Shown here in pieces: positions 44,331 to 53,379 of a stretch of DNA of 64,000 bases. A model generated the notes under the pieces. That model was not told the DNA's origin. It did not search any database and saw only the letters and a program-made list of their open reading frames with translations. The first letter of the stretch is position 1. Each line of letters starts with the position of its first letter. The position numbers were made by a program, and so were the translations under genes. Location of the stretch: NCBI RefSeq assembly GCF_010994275.1, contig NZ_WMCD01000003.1, positions 372,001 to 436,000 on the forward strand. The letters run 5' to 3'. The stretch comes from Cyclobacterium jeungdonense (GTDB taxonomy: Bacteria > Bacteroidota > Bacteroidia > Cytophagales > Cyclobacteriaceae).

Positions 44331-47300
44331 AGCTAAAACTGTAACTAACCTGACTTCCTTTTTCCTGATCCAGTTCTACTTTTGCATATACCGCAACTTC
44401 CTGTTGGAGTTCCTCCACATGGCTGATAATACCCACGATCCGGTTTTCATGGCGCAGGGCCTTCAATGTTTCAAAAACCACCCGAAGAGAGTTTCGATCC
44501 AAGGCCCCGAAGCCTTCATCCAAAAAGAAGAAGCTTTGATCTGCCTGATTAAGGGATTTGACTTTTTCGGCAAGTGCCAGCGCCAGGCATAAGGAAGCCT
44601 GAAAGGTTTGGCCGCCGGAAAGGGTTTTCAGCAAACGCTTTTTTCCTCCATTCAGGTAATCCGTTACCCAAAAGGTATTGTTATCATCGATCTCCAGGCT
44701 AAGGCTGTTTTTAGTCAGTCTGGAAAATCGCAGGTTGGCTGTATTGCAGAGTTCTTTCAGGTAGATCCTGCTTACGTATTTGACAAAGCCACTTCCTTTA
44801 AATAACTGATCAAGCTCTTTCAGATAGGAAAGGCGGGTTTCCAGTTTACGAAACGTTTGGGTTAATTCCGCTTTTAAAACAAGTTTTTCCCGGAGTTCCT
44901 GCAGGGATTGATTGAGGAGCGTGAGCTTGTTTTTCATGGCATCCAGTTCCTCTTTTTCCTGCAAATGGGTAGCTGTAAGGGCCTCATATATTCGCTGCTG
45001 AAAGTCAGATACTCCGGCTATGTTTTCCAGTTCTGAAATTCTGGACTTTACTACTGAGCATTTTTTTTCATGTTCCCGAATTTGATGGTCGGTCTTGTCA
45101 GCATCCATTTTACTCGTAAAAAGTGCTTCTAAAGCCTGTTTGTCTGAAAACCCATATTCCAAAAGTAATTTTTCGTAATCGGTATTCAGCGCTGCCAGCT
45201 TTTGGGTACTACTCTCCCTCTTTTTCTCAAAATTGCTTAAGTTAGCGAGGTTGGTGGCGGACTTTTCTCTGGTCTCTTTCAATACTTTCTGCTTGCTATC
45301 CAGAAAATCGGCCGTTTCCTTGATGTCCTTTTGTACACTTTCTATCGTTTGGCGAATGATTTCAGCCGACGTTTTTAGGTAGGAATGCGCAAATTCCAGG
45401 TCTGAGATCTCCTCTTCTTTTGCTTGAATCGTACTTTTAAGGCTCAAAAGCCCCTCTTCTGCCTTTCTTGATTCATTCTGGCTCTGCTCCCTTTGTTTCC
45501 GGATCTGTTCCAGATTTTTTCTACCTTCCCGAATGGTTTTATCCAGAGCGGCTTGCTGCTGAACCTTTTCTTCCAGTTTTTTTCGCTTGGAGTCCAGAGA
45601 TTCCGGATCGATAATGCCCCTTGCTGCGAGCCTTTTTTGAAGGTGATCCAGTTGCTGCTGCTGAAGGTTCAGTTCTTCGCTTTTATTCCGGAGTTGTTCG
45701 GAATGGTGCTCTTTGTTGTTTCGTTGCAGAAGTAACTCCCTGGTTATCTCTTGTGTTTGGTCTAGTTTTTCCCGGCTATTTAGCCATGAAGCCTGAATTT
45801 TTTCCAGCGAGTCATCGGAAAGATGGGCATCCAGGGGTTCGGGATGCTCCAGAGAGCCACATAAGGGACAAGGTTCCCCGTCTCTTAAGGCGTGTGCATG
45901 GTTTTGAAGCGCTTTTTTTTCAATCAATTTTTCCCTTTCTAGTTCCCATTTTTTAATGACCTCCTTCTGTGCTACCATCCACTGGTCGAAGTCAGTGAAA
46001 TCCGCTGGCAGGGAAGCCAGGAGTTCCTCCACCCGGTTGGTAAAATGCCGAGTTTCTTTTTTTAAATTCTCCTCTTGCCTTTTCAAAACTTCTTTTTGAG
46101 CCAAAAGGGTCTTCCATTCCTTTGCCTGCTGCTGAAGTTCTGCCAGCTCTTGATGGTCGCTGGAAGGATCAAAACTTTCGGTTTCCTTGTCCAGTTTATC
46201 CAATTGCTTTTCCATGGATTCCTGCTTTCGTAGCAAGTCCGCCAACTGGGGCTGCAGGGATTCCAGTTTGCCCTGAGAAGTATGAAGTTCCTGGGTGAGG
46301 GTTTGAATCTCCAGTACTTTTTGCAAGTCCCTGATTTTGGCTTCTCGTTGAGGCCTTTGGTCCGCTTTTTTCTTCAGGTCGCTCTCTTGTGCTTCCAGTG
46401 TATTGATTTGCTCTTTATACGCTTGTTCAAAACGCTTGCAGTCTATCATTCCTACAGTAGCCTCCTCCAGGGTCAGGTTTTCTTCCTTTATTTTTTCCCA
46501 TAACGGCAATAGGTAGGTTCTGGCCTGGAGGTACTCTTTCAGTTCTTTTTTCTTTTTTTCAATTTCCGGGAGTTGGTTTTCCAGGGCCTCCCAGGTTTCC
46601 CTGGATTTAAGGAGTTCCTGATGTTTTTCCCTGAAACTTTCCATTTGCTGTAATTTTTTACCCGATTTTTCGAAGGACTGCTCTTTTTCCTGTACCAGCC
46701 GCCTGGTTTTTTCCCATTCGGATTGTTGTTCTTCAAGCAGGTCCGGATTCAGGTTTTCCAATGGCTCCAGCTTGGTTTCAAGTTTGATCTTCTCCTCCCT
46801 GGCCTTTTTGTAAAGAGTTCCGGTATTTCCGGAAAGGTCAAATCGCTCCAGTCCAAATAATTCCTTCATCATGGCTGCCCGCGGCCCGGGTGTCAGGTCG
46901 ATAAACTCCCGAAACTTCCCCTGAGGAATGATCACCGTTTGTTTGAAATGATCCATTTTCATCCCGATGATGGTCTCAGCCCTATCTTCCAGGGGAATCA
47001 ATTCCTCCTTTTCTTTCAGGTAAAAATGATGTTCTGCAGGCCGGATTTCATCGAAATTTTTAGGGTTTCGTTTTACCCGATAGCTTGCCAGGTAATGGTT
47101 CGCGTTGTTTATGCCGGCCTTAAATTCAAAACTGATTTGCAGGGAATCACTTTGAAGATTGACCATGCTGTTTTTTTCACCTCTATCGGAAAGCCTTTCG
47201 GTGCTGCCGTACAGGGCTAGTAAGATGGCTTCCAATAAGGATGATTTACCACTTCCCACGACTCCGAAGATGCCAAACAGCCCGGCAGCAGTAAGGGAAG

Positions 47301-47367
47301 TAAAATCAATGGTTTGGGTTTCTTTGTAGGAATAGAGTCCTTTTAAGGTGAGTTTTACGGGAATCAT
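44329..47367 (-). CDS. sbcC: SbcC-like AAA ATPase, nuclease complex subunit
   Basis: 1012 residues, Rad50-like. Walker A is at VVGSGKSSLLEAIL (about 35-48); two long coiled coils follow, with the zinc hook CPLCGS near residue 500; the ABC signature LSGGQTFQASLCLALALAEK and Walker B FFFLDEGFGALD lie near the C-terminus. With SbcD it cleaves hairpin and palindromic DNA and trims protein-blocked ends. It overlaps sbcD by four bases. Confidence 0.95.
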   Translation of the reverse strand: MIPVKLTLKGLYSYKETQTIDFTSLTAAGLFGIFGVVGSGKSSLLEAILLALYGSTERLSDRGEKNSMVNLQSDSLQISFEFKAGINNANHYLASYRVKRNPKNFDEIRPAEHHFYLKEKEELIPLEDRAETIIGMKMDHFKQTVIIPQGKFREFIDLTPGPRAAMMKELFGLERFDLSGNTGTLYKKAREEKIKLETKLEPLENLNPDLLEEQQSEWEKTRRLVQEKEQSFEKSGKKLQQMESFREKHQELLKSRETWEALENQLPEIEKKKKELKEYLQARTYLLPLWEKIKEENLTLEEATVGMIDCKRFEQAYKEQINTLEAQESDLKKKADQRPQREAKIRDLQKVLEIQTLTQELHTSQGKLESLQPQLADLLRKQESMEKQLDKLDKETESFDPSSDHQELAELQQQAKEWKTLLAQKEVLKRQEENLKKETRHFTNRVEELLASLPADFTDFDQWMVAQKEVIKKWELEREKLIEKKALQNHAHALRDGEPCPLCGSLEHPEPLDAHLSDDSLEKIQASWLNSREKLDQTQEITRELLLQRNNKEHHSEQLRNKSEELNLQQQQLDHLQKRLAARGIIDPESLDSKRKKLEEKVQQQAALDKTIREGRKNLEQIRKQREQSQNESRKAEEGLLSLKSTIQAKEEEISDLEFAHSYLKTSAEIIRQTIESVQKDIKETADFLDSKQKVLKETREKSATNLANLSNFEKKRESSTQKLAALNTDYEKLLLEYGFSDKQALEALFTSKMDADKTDHQIREHEKKCSVVKSRISELENIAGVSDFQQRIYEALTATHLQEKEELDAMKNKLTLLNQSLQELREKLVLKAELTQTFRKLETRLSYLKELDQLFKGSGFVKYVSRIYLKELCNTANLRFSRLTKNSLSLEIDDNNTFWVTDYLNGGKKRLLKTLSGGQTFQASLCLALALAEKVKSLNQADQSFFFLDEGFGALDRNSLRVVFETLKALRHENRIVGIISHVEELQQEVAVYAKVELDQEKGSQVSYSFS

Positions 47368-48590
47368 GAGGGATCAACTTGCGCGATGACTTCTTTGAAT
47401 ACAGCTACCAATTCCTTATTGGGAGGCTGTCCTTTTTCACTTTGGTAGTACATGTTGAAAAGGCTTGGCATATCTTTTTCCAGATCTCGTACCTGCAACT
47501 GATGATCAGATTCGGTCTCTCTGTTTTTGATTTGGGGAATAAGGTTAATGATGCCGTCGTGGGCCTTCATCAGGGATCTTCTGGTCTCCGCATCAATGGA
47601 ATGGTCAGTTTCATAGGTCAGTTCTACAAAGCAGTGAGGATTTGCTTCCAGCCATTCCAGTGCAGTCGTTAGCTTGTCAAAAGTTTTTCTTTCCAAACGC
47701 CTGCCTTGATAGAGGGGGATGGCCTCGTAGCGCGCCGGTTTCCCTGGATTGACCTCAATGAGAACCACCTGCTTTTGCTGTCCGGCTTCGCTAAAGGAGT
47801 AGGCCAGCGGTGAACTGGCATACACTGCCGGGACTGGCAACGTACTACAGGCATGGTAACGGTGTAAATGACCTAGCGCCGCGTACTGTATCTGATTGGG
47901 GATTTGAGACGTATGGAGTGCCTGTGTGCCTCCAACGTGTAGAATAGGTCGCTCACTCTCTGGCTCAGGTTCCGGGGTTTCTCCTTCTTTCACAAAAAAG
48001 AAATGACCTAAAAAGAGATTTACTCCGCTATCGTCGCAATGGTGACGCGCAAGTTCCCGCCAGCGGGCTCCCAAAACTGTTCTCAGTTCTGATTCCCGGT
48101 TTTCTTCTCCCAGGTACGTTCGCAATAACAGCTCATTGGCATAGGGAGCTAGGATGATACGAATGGGAAAATCGTACTGGGGCAGTTTCAGGGATACGAA
48201 TCCCGGGTCGGAAGAGAGGACTTCTGTGCCATTTTCTGATTTTCCTGTTGGTATTACTGTGTCGTACCTACTGTAAAAGAAAATTCCCATTTCCCTGGCC
48301 AGGGGGTCGGGTGCTTCAATAAATTGAGTGCTGTCGTGATTTCCTGATATGACGACGATGGGCCTTTGCCCGTTTTTGGATAGTTTACGAAGGGTTTTGT
48401 AAAGCAGTTCCACTGCTTCGTGACTGGGATTGAACGTATCGAAAACATCTCCTGCAAGCAAGACCATATCTACCTCATGGCTTTCGGCAATGGCAACAAT
48501 TTCTTCCAGTACTTCTTTTTGCTCTTCCAGGCGAGAAACGTCCTGGAGTCTTTTTCCTAAATGCCAATCTGCCGTATGTAAGAGTTTCAT
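47364..48590 (-). CDS. sbcD: SbcD nuclease subunit
   Basis: 408 residues, Mre11-like phosphoesterase. Metal motifs are visible: HTADWHLGKR, LAGDVFDTFNPS, VVISGNHDS, LGHFFF and ALGHLHRYHA. The 3' end overlaps the start of sbcC, typical sbcDC order. The C-terminal part (about 300-408) is likely a capping domain plus linker to SbcC. Confidence 0.95.
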   Translation of the reverse strand: MKLLHTADWHLGKRLQDVSRLEEQKEVLEEIVAIAESHEVDMVLLAGDVFDTFNPSHEAVELLYKTLRKLSKNGQRPIVVISGNHDSTQFIEAPDPLAREMGIFFYSRYDTVIPTGKSENGTEVLSSDPGFVSLKLPQYDFPIRIILAPYANELLLRTYLGEENRESELRTVLGARWRELARHHCDDSGVNLFLGHFFFVKEGETPEPEPESERPILHVGGTQALHTSQIPNQIQYAALGHLHRYHACSTLPVPAVYASSPLAYSFSEAGQQKQVVLIEVNPGKPARYEAIPLYQGRRLERKTFDKLTTALEWLEANPHCFVELTYETDHSIDAETRRSLMKAHDGIINLIPQIKNRETESDHQLQVRDLEKDMPSLFNMYYQSEKGQPPNKELVAVFKEVIAQVDPS

Positions 48591-48775
48591 GGGCGGTAAT
48601 TCAAATGCTAAAAGTTTAATTTTATGCTAAATTTACTTCAATATCGGAGCGAGGCAAAGGCTAATTCGTAAAAATTACCTGAGGTAGTATCGGGTTTTTA
48701 AGAAAAATGTATTTATTTGTTACGTTGGAAAAATTTTTTCTCCCTGAAGTATCAGGATTGATAGCGATGAGATTT

Positions 48776-49303
48776 ATGAAAAAGGTTGTGTTGATAGTGT
48801 TGTTGGCCCATTTTTGCCTGATTTTTTCTTTAAAGGCTCAGTCTCCGTTTACAGCACCGGATTCCCTGCTGGTCATCCAGGAGGGCATTGCCAGTTATTA
48901 TGGTACCCGGTTTCATAACCGAAGGACTGCCAATGGGGAGATTTACGACATGTGGCAATTCACCGCGGCTCACAAGCACCTGCCCTTTGGTACCCTGCTA
49001 AAGGTGACCAATAAAAAAAACGGAAGTCAGGCTGTTGTGCGTATCAATGACCGCTTGCCCAAATCTTCCAAACGGATAATTGACCTGTCCAAAGGAGTTG
49101 CAGAACATTTGGATATGGTGAACGATGGAATTGTTCCCGTGACTTTGGAGTTACTCAGTCATCATGCCATAGACTGGGTGAAGCAGCAGTACCAATTAGT
49201 TCCCAGTGATATTCGGTTGAGGAGCTATTTTCACGATATTGCCTACACCAAGGACGAGGAAATCATTAAAAGTACCCTGAAAGAATCCCTTCAAAAAAAG
49301 TAA
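48776..49303 (+). CDS. RlpA-like double-psi beta-barrel protein
   Basis: About 175 residues from the ATG at 48776; the signal peptide MKKVVLIVLLAHFCLIFSLKAQ supports this start over upstream ATGs at 48707 and 48767. The RlpA domain is IASYYGTRFHNRRTANGE, FTAAHKHLPFGTLLKVTN, VVRINDRLPKSSKRIIDLSKG, with the conserved catalytic Asp and His of the lytic transglycosylase family. It probably cleaves peptidoglycan lacking stem peptides at the septum. No SPOR domain, unlike E. coli RlpA. Confidence 0.9.
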   Translation: MKKVVLIVLLAHFCLIFSLKAQSPFTAPDSLLVIQEGIASYYGTRFHNRRTANGEIYDMWQFTAAHKHLPFGTLLKVTNKKNGSQAVVRINDRLPKSSKRIIDLSKGVAEHLDMVNDGIVPVTLELLSHHAIDWVKQQYQLVPSDIRLRSYFHDIAYTKDEEIIKSTLKESLQKK

Positions 49304-49403
49304 GAAAATAAAGACTGTGCCTGGCTCGAACAGGAAGGCTATGACCTGCTGAAATTAAGCGTCGGAGATTAGTCGTACCTATGGTCGTTACAGATTAATG
49401 TCT

Positions 49404-49411
49404 TACTTTTG
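49404..49411 (+). promoter_or_regulatory. Candidate -7 promoter element of rsmA
   Basis: TACTTTTG, perfect TAnnTTTG match, 31 bases upstream of the rsmA ATG. No obvious -33 TTG. Confidence 0.5.
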
Positions 49412-49442
49412 CTGACTTAAATCCCTGCAAACTACCTTCATT

Positions 49443-50225
49443 ATGAGTAAAGTAAGAGCCAAAAAGCATCTGGGGCAACACTTTTTGCGTGACCTGCAAG
49501 TGGCGGAACGAATCGCAACTTCGCTTGAAGGATTTGGGGGCATCCGGAAAGTGTTGGAAATAGGGCCGGGGATGGGTGTTTTGACTGATTTTTTAGTAGA
49601 AAAACCCTGGGAGCTTACCTTGATTGAGATCGATAAGGAGTCCGTAATTTTCCTTCAGGGGAAATATGCGAAACATCCACTCAAGATAGTGGAGGGAGAC
49701 TTTCTAGATAATCAATACAGATCTCTTTATAATGAACCTTATGCGATAATTGGCAATTTCCCCTACAATATTTCCAGCCAGATTTTTTTCAAAGTATTGG
49801 AAGAAAAGCATCAAGTGACGGAAGTGGTGGGTATGCTGCAAAAGGAAGTGGCGGAGCGAATTACCGCCAAAAAAGGAAATAAGACTTACGGCATACTGAG
49901 TGTGTTGCTCCAGGCCTTTTACGATACAGCATACCTGTTCACCGTTCCACCGGAAGTATTTGATCCACCACCTAAAGTGCAGAGTGGCGTTATTCAATTG
50001 AAAAGAAATTCGGTTCGGGAGCTCCCCTGCAACGAAAAACTATTTTTCAGGTTAGTAAAGCAGGCGTTTCATACGCGAAGGAAAACCCTGCGTAACGCTC
50101 TGAAGCCAATGGGTCTTTCCGATGAATTTAAAGCCATGGAAATGCTGGATTTAAGAGCAGAACAGCTTGGGGTGGAAGAGTTTGTTTATTTAACGCAAAA
50201 ATTGGAATCATCTTGGAAGCTATAA
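49443..50225 (+). CDS. rsmA: 16S rRNA dimethyladenosine transferase
   Basis: KsgA/RsmA dimethylates two adjacent adenines in the 3' hairpin of 16S rRNA. 260 residues. KKHLGQHFLRD, SAM-binding LEIGPGMGVLTDFL and the N-x-P-Y motif IGNFPYNISSQIFF are present; the C-terminal VKQAFHTRRKTLRNAL is typical. The last codons overlap the mgtE start region by 13 bases. Confidence 0.96.
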   Translation: MSKVRAKKHLGQHFLRDLQVAERIATSLEGFGGIRKVLEIGPGMGVLTDFLVEKPWELTLIEIDKESVIFLQGKYAKHPLKIVEGDFLDNQYRSLYNEPYAIIGNFPYNISSQIFFKVLEEKHQVTEVVGMLQKEVAERITAKKGNKTYGILSVLLQAFYDTAYLFTVPPEVFDPPPKVQSGVIQLKRNSVRELPCNEKLFFRLVKQAFHTRRKTLRNALKPMGLSDEFKAMEMLDLRAEQLGVEEFVYLTQKLESSWKL

Positions 50226-51580
50226 AGACATTCGAACTCTCCAAGGAATACTTGGAAGCGCTTCGGGAGAGTATCTCAGAAGCAAACATTCAATTTATCC
50301 AGGAGTCCATGCTGGATGCCAAAAAGGCCGATATAGCCGCCCTGTTGGATGAGTTGGAAATGGAGGAGGCACTCTTTGTATTGCGGGCGCTGGATCCCGA
50401 TTTTTCGGCTGACATCCTGATTGAGCTGGACGAAGATTCCCAATACAAGGTGATTACGTCTATGCCTCCCGAAGAACTGGCCACGTTGATTGACCACATG
50501 GATTCGGATGATGCGGTGGATGTGCTGAATCAATTGGTGGTAAACGACAGGGAAGCCGTCATCAGCCATCTGGAACAAAAGGAAAAGTCCCTTTACATCA
50601 TCGAATTGCTCCGGTATGATGAGGACAGCGCCGGTGGATTGATGGCCAAAGAGATCATCAAAGCCAACCTCAACTGGACCGTGGTACAGACCATCGAAGA
50701 AATCCGCCGGCAGGCAGAAAATGTGGAAAAGATTTTTTCGATTTACGTGGTGGATAACAAGGAAAAATTATTGGGAAGGATTGCCTTAAAAAAACTGATC
50801 CTGGCATCTTCGGGTACCAAAGTAGCCGATTTGTACGAGGATAACATCATATCAGTCCCTACCTATATGGAGGGGGAAGAGGTAGCAGAAATCATGCGTA
50901 AATATGATCTGGAAGCAGTTCCGGTGGTCAATGTTAAAAACAAACTGGTTGGACGCATAACGGTAGATGATATTCTGGACCTGATCCGGGAGCAGGCAGA
51001 AGAAGACATTCAGGCCATGACTGGTTTTTCGGATGATGTGGAAGAATCCGATTCCATCTACCGGCTTTCGCGTGCCCGGCTTCCCTGGCTGCTCATTGGC
51101 ATGGTGGGAGGATTGATGGGGGCAGGCTTTATTGGTTTCTTTGAAGAAGGGTTGAATGCCGTCACTGCCCTGGCCTTTTTTATTCCCTTAATCACAGCTA
51201 CAGGGGGGAACGTTGGCATTCAATCTTCCACCTTGGTGGTACAGAGTCTGGCAAATAAATCGGTATTTGAAGACAGCTTAACCAAACGTTTTCTGAAGGT
51301 ACTTTTGGTAGCCGTGCTTAATGGATTGGTGCTGGCACTGTTTGTATTTCTCACGGTGGTTTTACTTTATGGGCAGGAGACTAAATTTGGCTTGGTAGTG
51401 AGCATTGCATTATTCAGTGTGGTCTTATTGGCCTCCTTTATGGGCACGCTTACACCTATCGTCTTGGATAAGATAGGAATTAACCCGGCCATGGCTTCGG
51501 GGCCATTTATTACTACTGCCAATGACCTGCTGGGTCTGGGCGTATATTTTGGAGTAGCCACCTTACTATTAAACCTTTAA
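50213..51580 (+). CDS. mgtE: MgtE family magnesium transporter
   Basis: 455 residues. Cytosolic N domain (about 1-130) with ELDEDSQYKVITSMPPEELA repeats, two CBS domains (about 135-260: DEDSAGGLMAKE, EEVAEIMRKYDLEAVPVV), then five hydrophobic helices with ATGGNVGIQSSTLVVQSLA and FITTANDLLGLGVYFG, which contain the conserved Asn and Asp of the pore. No ATG is available; TTG at 50213 inside the rsmA end gives the normal N-terminus. Confidence 0.92.
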   Translation: MEAIKTFELSKEYLEALRESISEANIQFIQESMLDAKKADIAALLDELEMEEALFVLRALDPDFSADILIELDEDSQYKVITSMPPEELATLIDHMDSDDAVDVLNQLVVNDREAVISHLEQKEKSLYIIELLRYDEDSAGGLMAKEIIKANLNWTVVQTIEEIRRQAENVEKIFSIYVVDNKEKLLGRIALKKLILASSGTKVADLYEDNIISVPTYMEGEEVAEIMRKYDLEAVPVVNVKNKLVGRITVDDILDLIREQAEEDIQAMTGFSDDVEESDSIYRLSRARLPWLLIGMVGGLMGAGFIGFFEEGLNAVTALAFFIPLITATGGNVGIQSSTLVVQSLANKSVFEDSLTKRFLKVLLVAVLNGLVLALFVFLTVVLLYGQETKFGLVVSIALFSVVLLASFMGTLTPIVLDKIGINPAMASGPFITTANDLLGLGVYFGVATLLLNL

Positions 51581-51587
51581 TTAAACC

Positions 51588-51674
51588 ATGAAATCGAGCA
51601 AGACGTACCCGTCACACACTGGGATGATTATAAGCCATGCGAGATTCCATATGACCCCTAGAAAACAATTTTAA
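51588..51674 (+). repeat. 87-base palindromic element with 28-codon frame, copy B
   Basis: Same layout as copy A (24522): ATGAAATCGAGC start block, GGGATGATTAT core, CATGCGAGATTCCAT arm, TAA stop. Starts seven bases after the mgtE stop codon and is followed after four bases by copy C. Compared with A, ten codons differ and none of those changes is synonymous. Confidence 0.75.
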
Positions 51675-51678
51675 TCAT

Positions 51679-51765
51679 ATGAAATCGAGCATGACGAGAT
51701 CGACACACAGAGGGATGATTATCAAGCATGCGAGATTCCATCTGACCGCTGAAAAAAAAATATAA
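51679..51765 (+). repeat. 87-base palindromic element with 28-codon frame, copy C
   Basis: Tandem to copy B with a 91-base period. Its left arm ATGAAATCGAGCATG pairs best with CATGCGAGATTCCAT. TAA at 51763-51765, then four bases, then the dehydrogenase ATG at 51770. Confidence 0.75.
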
Positions 51766-51769
51766 ACAG

Positions 51770-52702
51770 ATGAAAATACTGATTATCGACCAAATGCACG
51801 AAAGCATTGTGCCTTTGCTGGAAGATAGAGGGCATAAAGTGGATTACCGTCCTGATATAGACCGTGATGGGATCCTCACTGTTTTGGAAGATTATGAGGG
51901 GCTGGTCATTCGATCAAAGACACCCATCAACAAAGAACTGTTGCGAGCTGCCCCTTTGTTAAAATTTGTTGCCAGAGCCGGAGCAGGCTTGGATAATATA
52001 GACCTGAATTACCTGGAAGAAAAGGGGATCGCGCTATATCATGCAGCTGAAGGCAACCGAGATGCAGTAGCTGAACATGCTCTGGGAATGCTGCTGACCT
52101 TGTTCAACCATTACTTGCAATCCGACCGGCAGGTAAGGAAAGGTATCTGGGACCGGGAAGGAAACAGGGGAGAGGAGCTGGCAGGCAAAACGGTAGGCAT
52201 CTTTGGGTATGGAAATATGGGAAGCGCTTTTGCACAACGACTTCGGGGATTTGATGTGGAAATTCTGGCCTATGATAAATTCAAAACCGGTTTTGGGGAT
52301 AAATGGGTAAAAGAAAGCAGTTTTCAGGCCATCCAGGAAAAGGCAGATGTACTGAGCATACATGTTCCTCTTACGTCAGAAACCAGGTATTTTTTCAGTC
52401 CTGAAATTTTATCGGATTTTCGAAAGTCCATTTACCTGATTAATACCGCACGGGGGGAAGTAATTCGAATGGATACCTTGAACGAAGCCCTACAAAACGG
52501 TAAATTGAAGGGGGCAGCGCTGGATGTTTTGGAAAAGGAAAAACTTCAGACACTGACAGCTGCAGAGCGGCTATCGTTTGAAGCACTCACCCAAAGGAAC
52601 AACGTGCTATTTTCGCCTCACGTCGCGGGCTGGAGTCATGAGTCTTACCGGAAGATCAACCAGGTGCTGGTAGCCAAAATCGAAGGAGAGTGGAAGGGCT
52701 GA
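51770..52702 (+). CDS. D-2-hydroxyacid dehydrogenase, phosphoglycerate dehydrogenase-like
   Basis: 310 residues, NAD-dependent oxidoreductase. Cofactor loop GIFGYGNMGSAFAQRL (G-x-G-x-x-G, about residue 143), LSIHVPLTSETRYF, NTARGEVI (catalytic Arg), ALDVLEKE (Glu) and SPHVAGWSHES (His). Without the regulatory ACT domain of classical SerA; it may make 3-phosphohydroxypyruvate or reduce another 2-keto acid. Its start codon lies four bases after repeat copy C. Confidence 0.88.
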   Translation: MKILIIDQMHESIVPLLEDRGHKVDYRPDIDRDGILTVLEDYEGLVIRSKTPINKELLRAAPLLKFVARAGAGLDNIDLNYLEEKGIALYHAAEGNRDAVAEHALGMLLTLFNHYLQSDRQVRKGIWDREGNRGEELAGKTVGIFGYGNMGSAFAQRLRGFDVEILAYDKFKTGFGDKWVKESSFQAIQEKADVLSIHVPLTSETRYFFSPEILSDFRKSIYLINTARGEVIRMDTLNEALQNGKLKGAALDVLEKEKLQTLTAAERLSFEALTQRNNVLFSPHVAGWSHESYRKINQVLVAKIEGEWKG

Positions 52703-52726
52703 TCCCCCAATAATTGGTCCCTTAAA

Positions 52727-52757
52727 TTGTAAAATAAGAATTCTTATTTTATCTTTG
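52727..52757 (+). promoter_or_regulatory. greA promoter with palindromic operator in the spacer
   Basis: TTG (52727-52729), 20-base spacer, TATCTTTG (52750-52757): full Bacteroidota promoter. A perfect 22-base palindrome (52730-52751, centre GAATTC) fills the spacer from end to end. This placement fits a dimeric repressor site. Confidence 0.7.
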
Positions 52758-52780
52758 TTGATACAAAATACAGGAAGCAT

Positions 52781-52834
52781 ATGGGAACGGTCTCAAAGTT
52801 GAGACCGTTATTTTATTTATTATCAGGCTATTAA
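52781..52834 (+). CDS. Possible 17-residue greA leader peptide
   Basis: ATG at 52781, preceded by AGGAAG (a rare plausible ribosome-binding site here), encodes MGTVSKLRPLFYLLSGY and stops nine bases before the greA ATG. The hairpin at 52786-52809 lies inside it. Very short, so chance is possible. Confidence 0.25.
   Translation: MGTVSKLRPLFYLLSGY
52786..52823 (+). terminator. Terminator-like hairpin in the greA leader
   Basis: AACGGTCTCAA (52786-52796) pairs perfectly with TTGAGACCGTT (52799-52809) and is followed by a T-rich run. It sits between the promoter and greA, about 25 bases after the expected start, so it would act as an attenuator or make a short RNA. It cannot end the preceding dehydrogenase transcript only, because it is inside the greA leader. 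Confidence 0.6.
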
Positions 52835-52843
52835 TTATTTGAT

Positions 52844-53317
52844 ATGGGAAACATACAATATTACACTGAAGAAGGATTGAAGAAGCTCAAAGATGAGCTT
52901 CAACACCTGAAAACCAAAGGCAGATCGGATATTGCCAAACAGATTGCCGAAGCTAGAGACAAGGGAGATTTAAGTGAAAATGCAGAGTACGATGCTGCAA
53001 AAGATGCTCAGGGTCACCTGGAATTAAAAATTGCCAAACTGGAAAATGTACTGGGCAACGCAAGGGTATTGGATAACTCTAAAGTGGACACTTCCAAAGT
53101 GGGAATTCTTTGCACAGTTAAAATCAAAAATGTAAAAAACGGCATGACCGTAACATACACTCTGGTGTCGGAAGAAGAAGCAGATTTGAAAGCCAACAAA
53201 ATTTCCCTGGCCTCTCCTTTCGGGAAAGGGCTGACGGGCAAGAAAGTCGGCGAGATTGCCCAGATTCAAGCTCCGGCCGGAAACCTTGAATTCGAAATTC
53301 TGGATATCAGTTATTAA
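52844..53317 (+). CDS. greA: Transcription elongation factor GreA
   Basis: 157 residues, usual length. N-terminal coiled coil (EEGLKKLKDELQHLKTKGRS) with the tip acidic residues in GDLSENAEYDAAKDAQ, which enter the RNA polymerase channel and stimulate cleavage of backtracked RNA. The C-terminal FKBP-like domain ends with ISLASPFGKGLTGKKVGEIA. Preceded by a structured leader. Confidence 0.96.
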   Translation: MGNIQYYTEEGLKKLKDELQHLKTKGRSDIAKQIAEARDKGDLSENAEYDAAKDAQGHLELKIAKLENVLGNARVLDNSKVDTSKVGILCTVKIKNVKNGMTVTYTLVSEEEADLKANKISLASPFGKGLTGKKVGEIAQIQAPAGNLEFEILDISY

Positions 53318-53322
53318 TTTTC

Positions 53323-53352
53323 ATCCCGATTGCTTTGCATCGGGATTTTTTG
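53323..53352 (+). terminator. Terminator of greA
   Basis: ATCCCGAT-TGCTTTGC-ATCGGGAT plus T6, just after the greA stop. The HIT gene begins 28 bases later. Confidence 0.85.
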
Positions 53353-53379
53353 TTCTGTCAACTATTTATTTCCTGCAGT

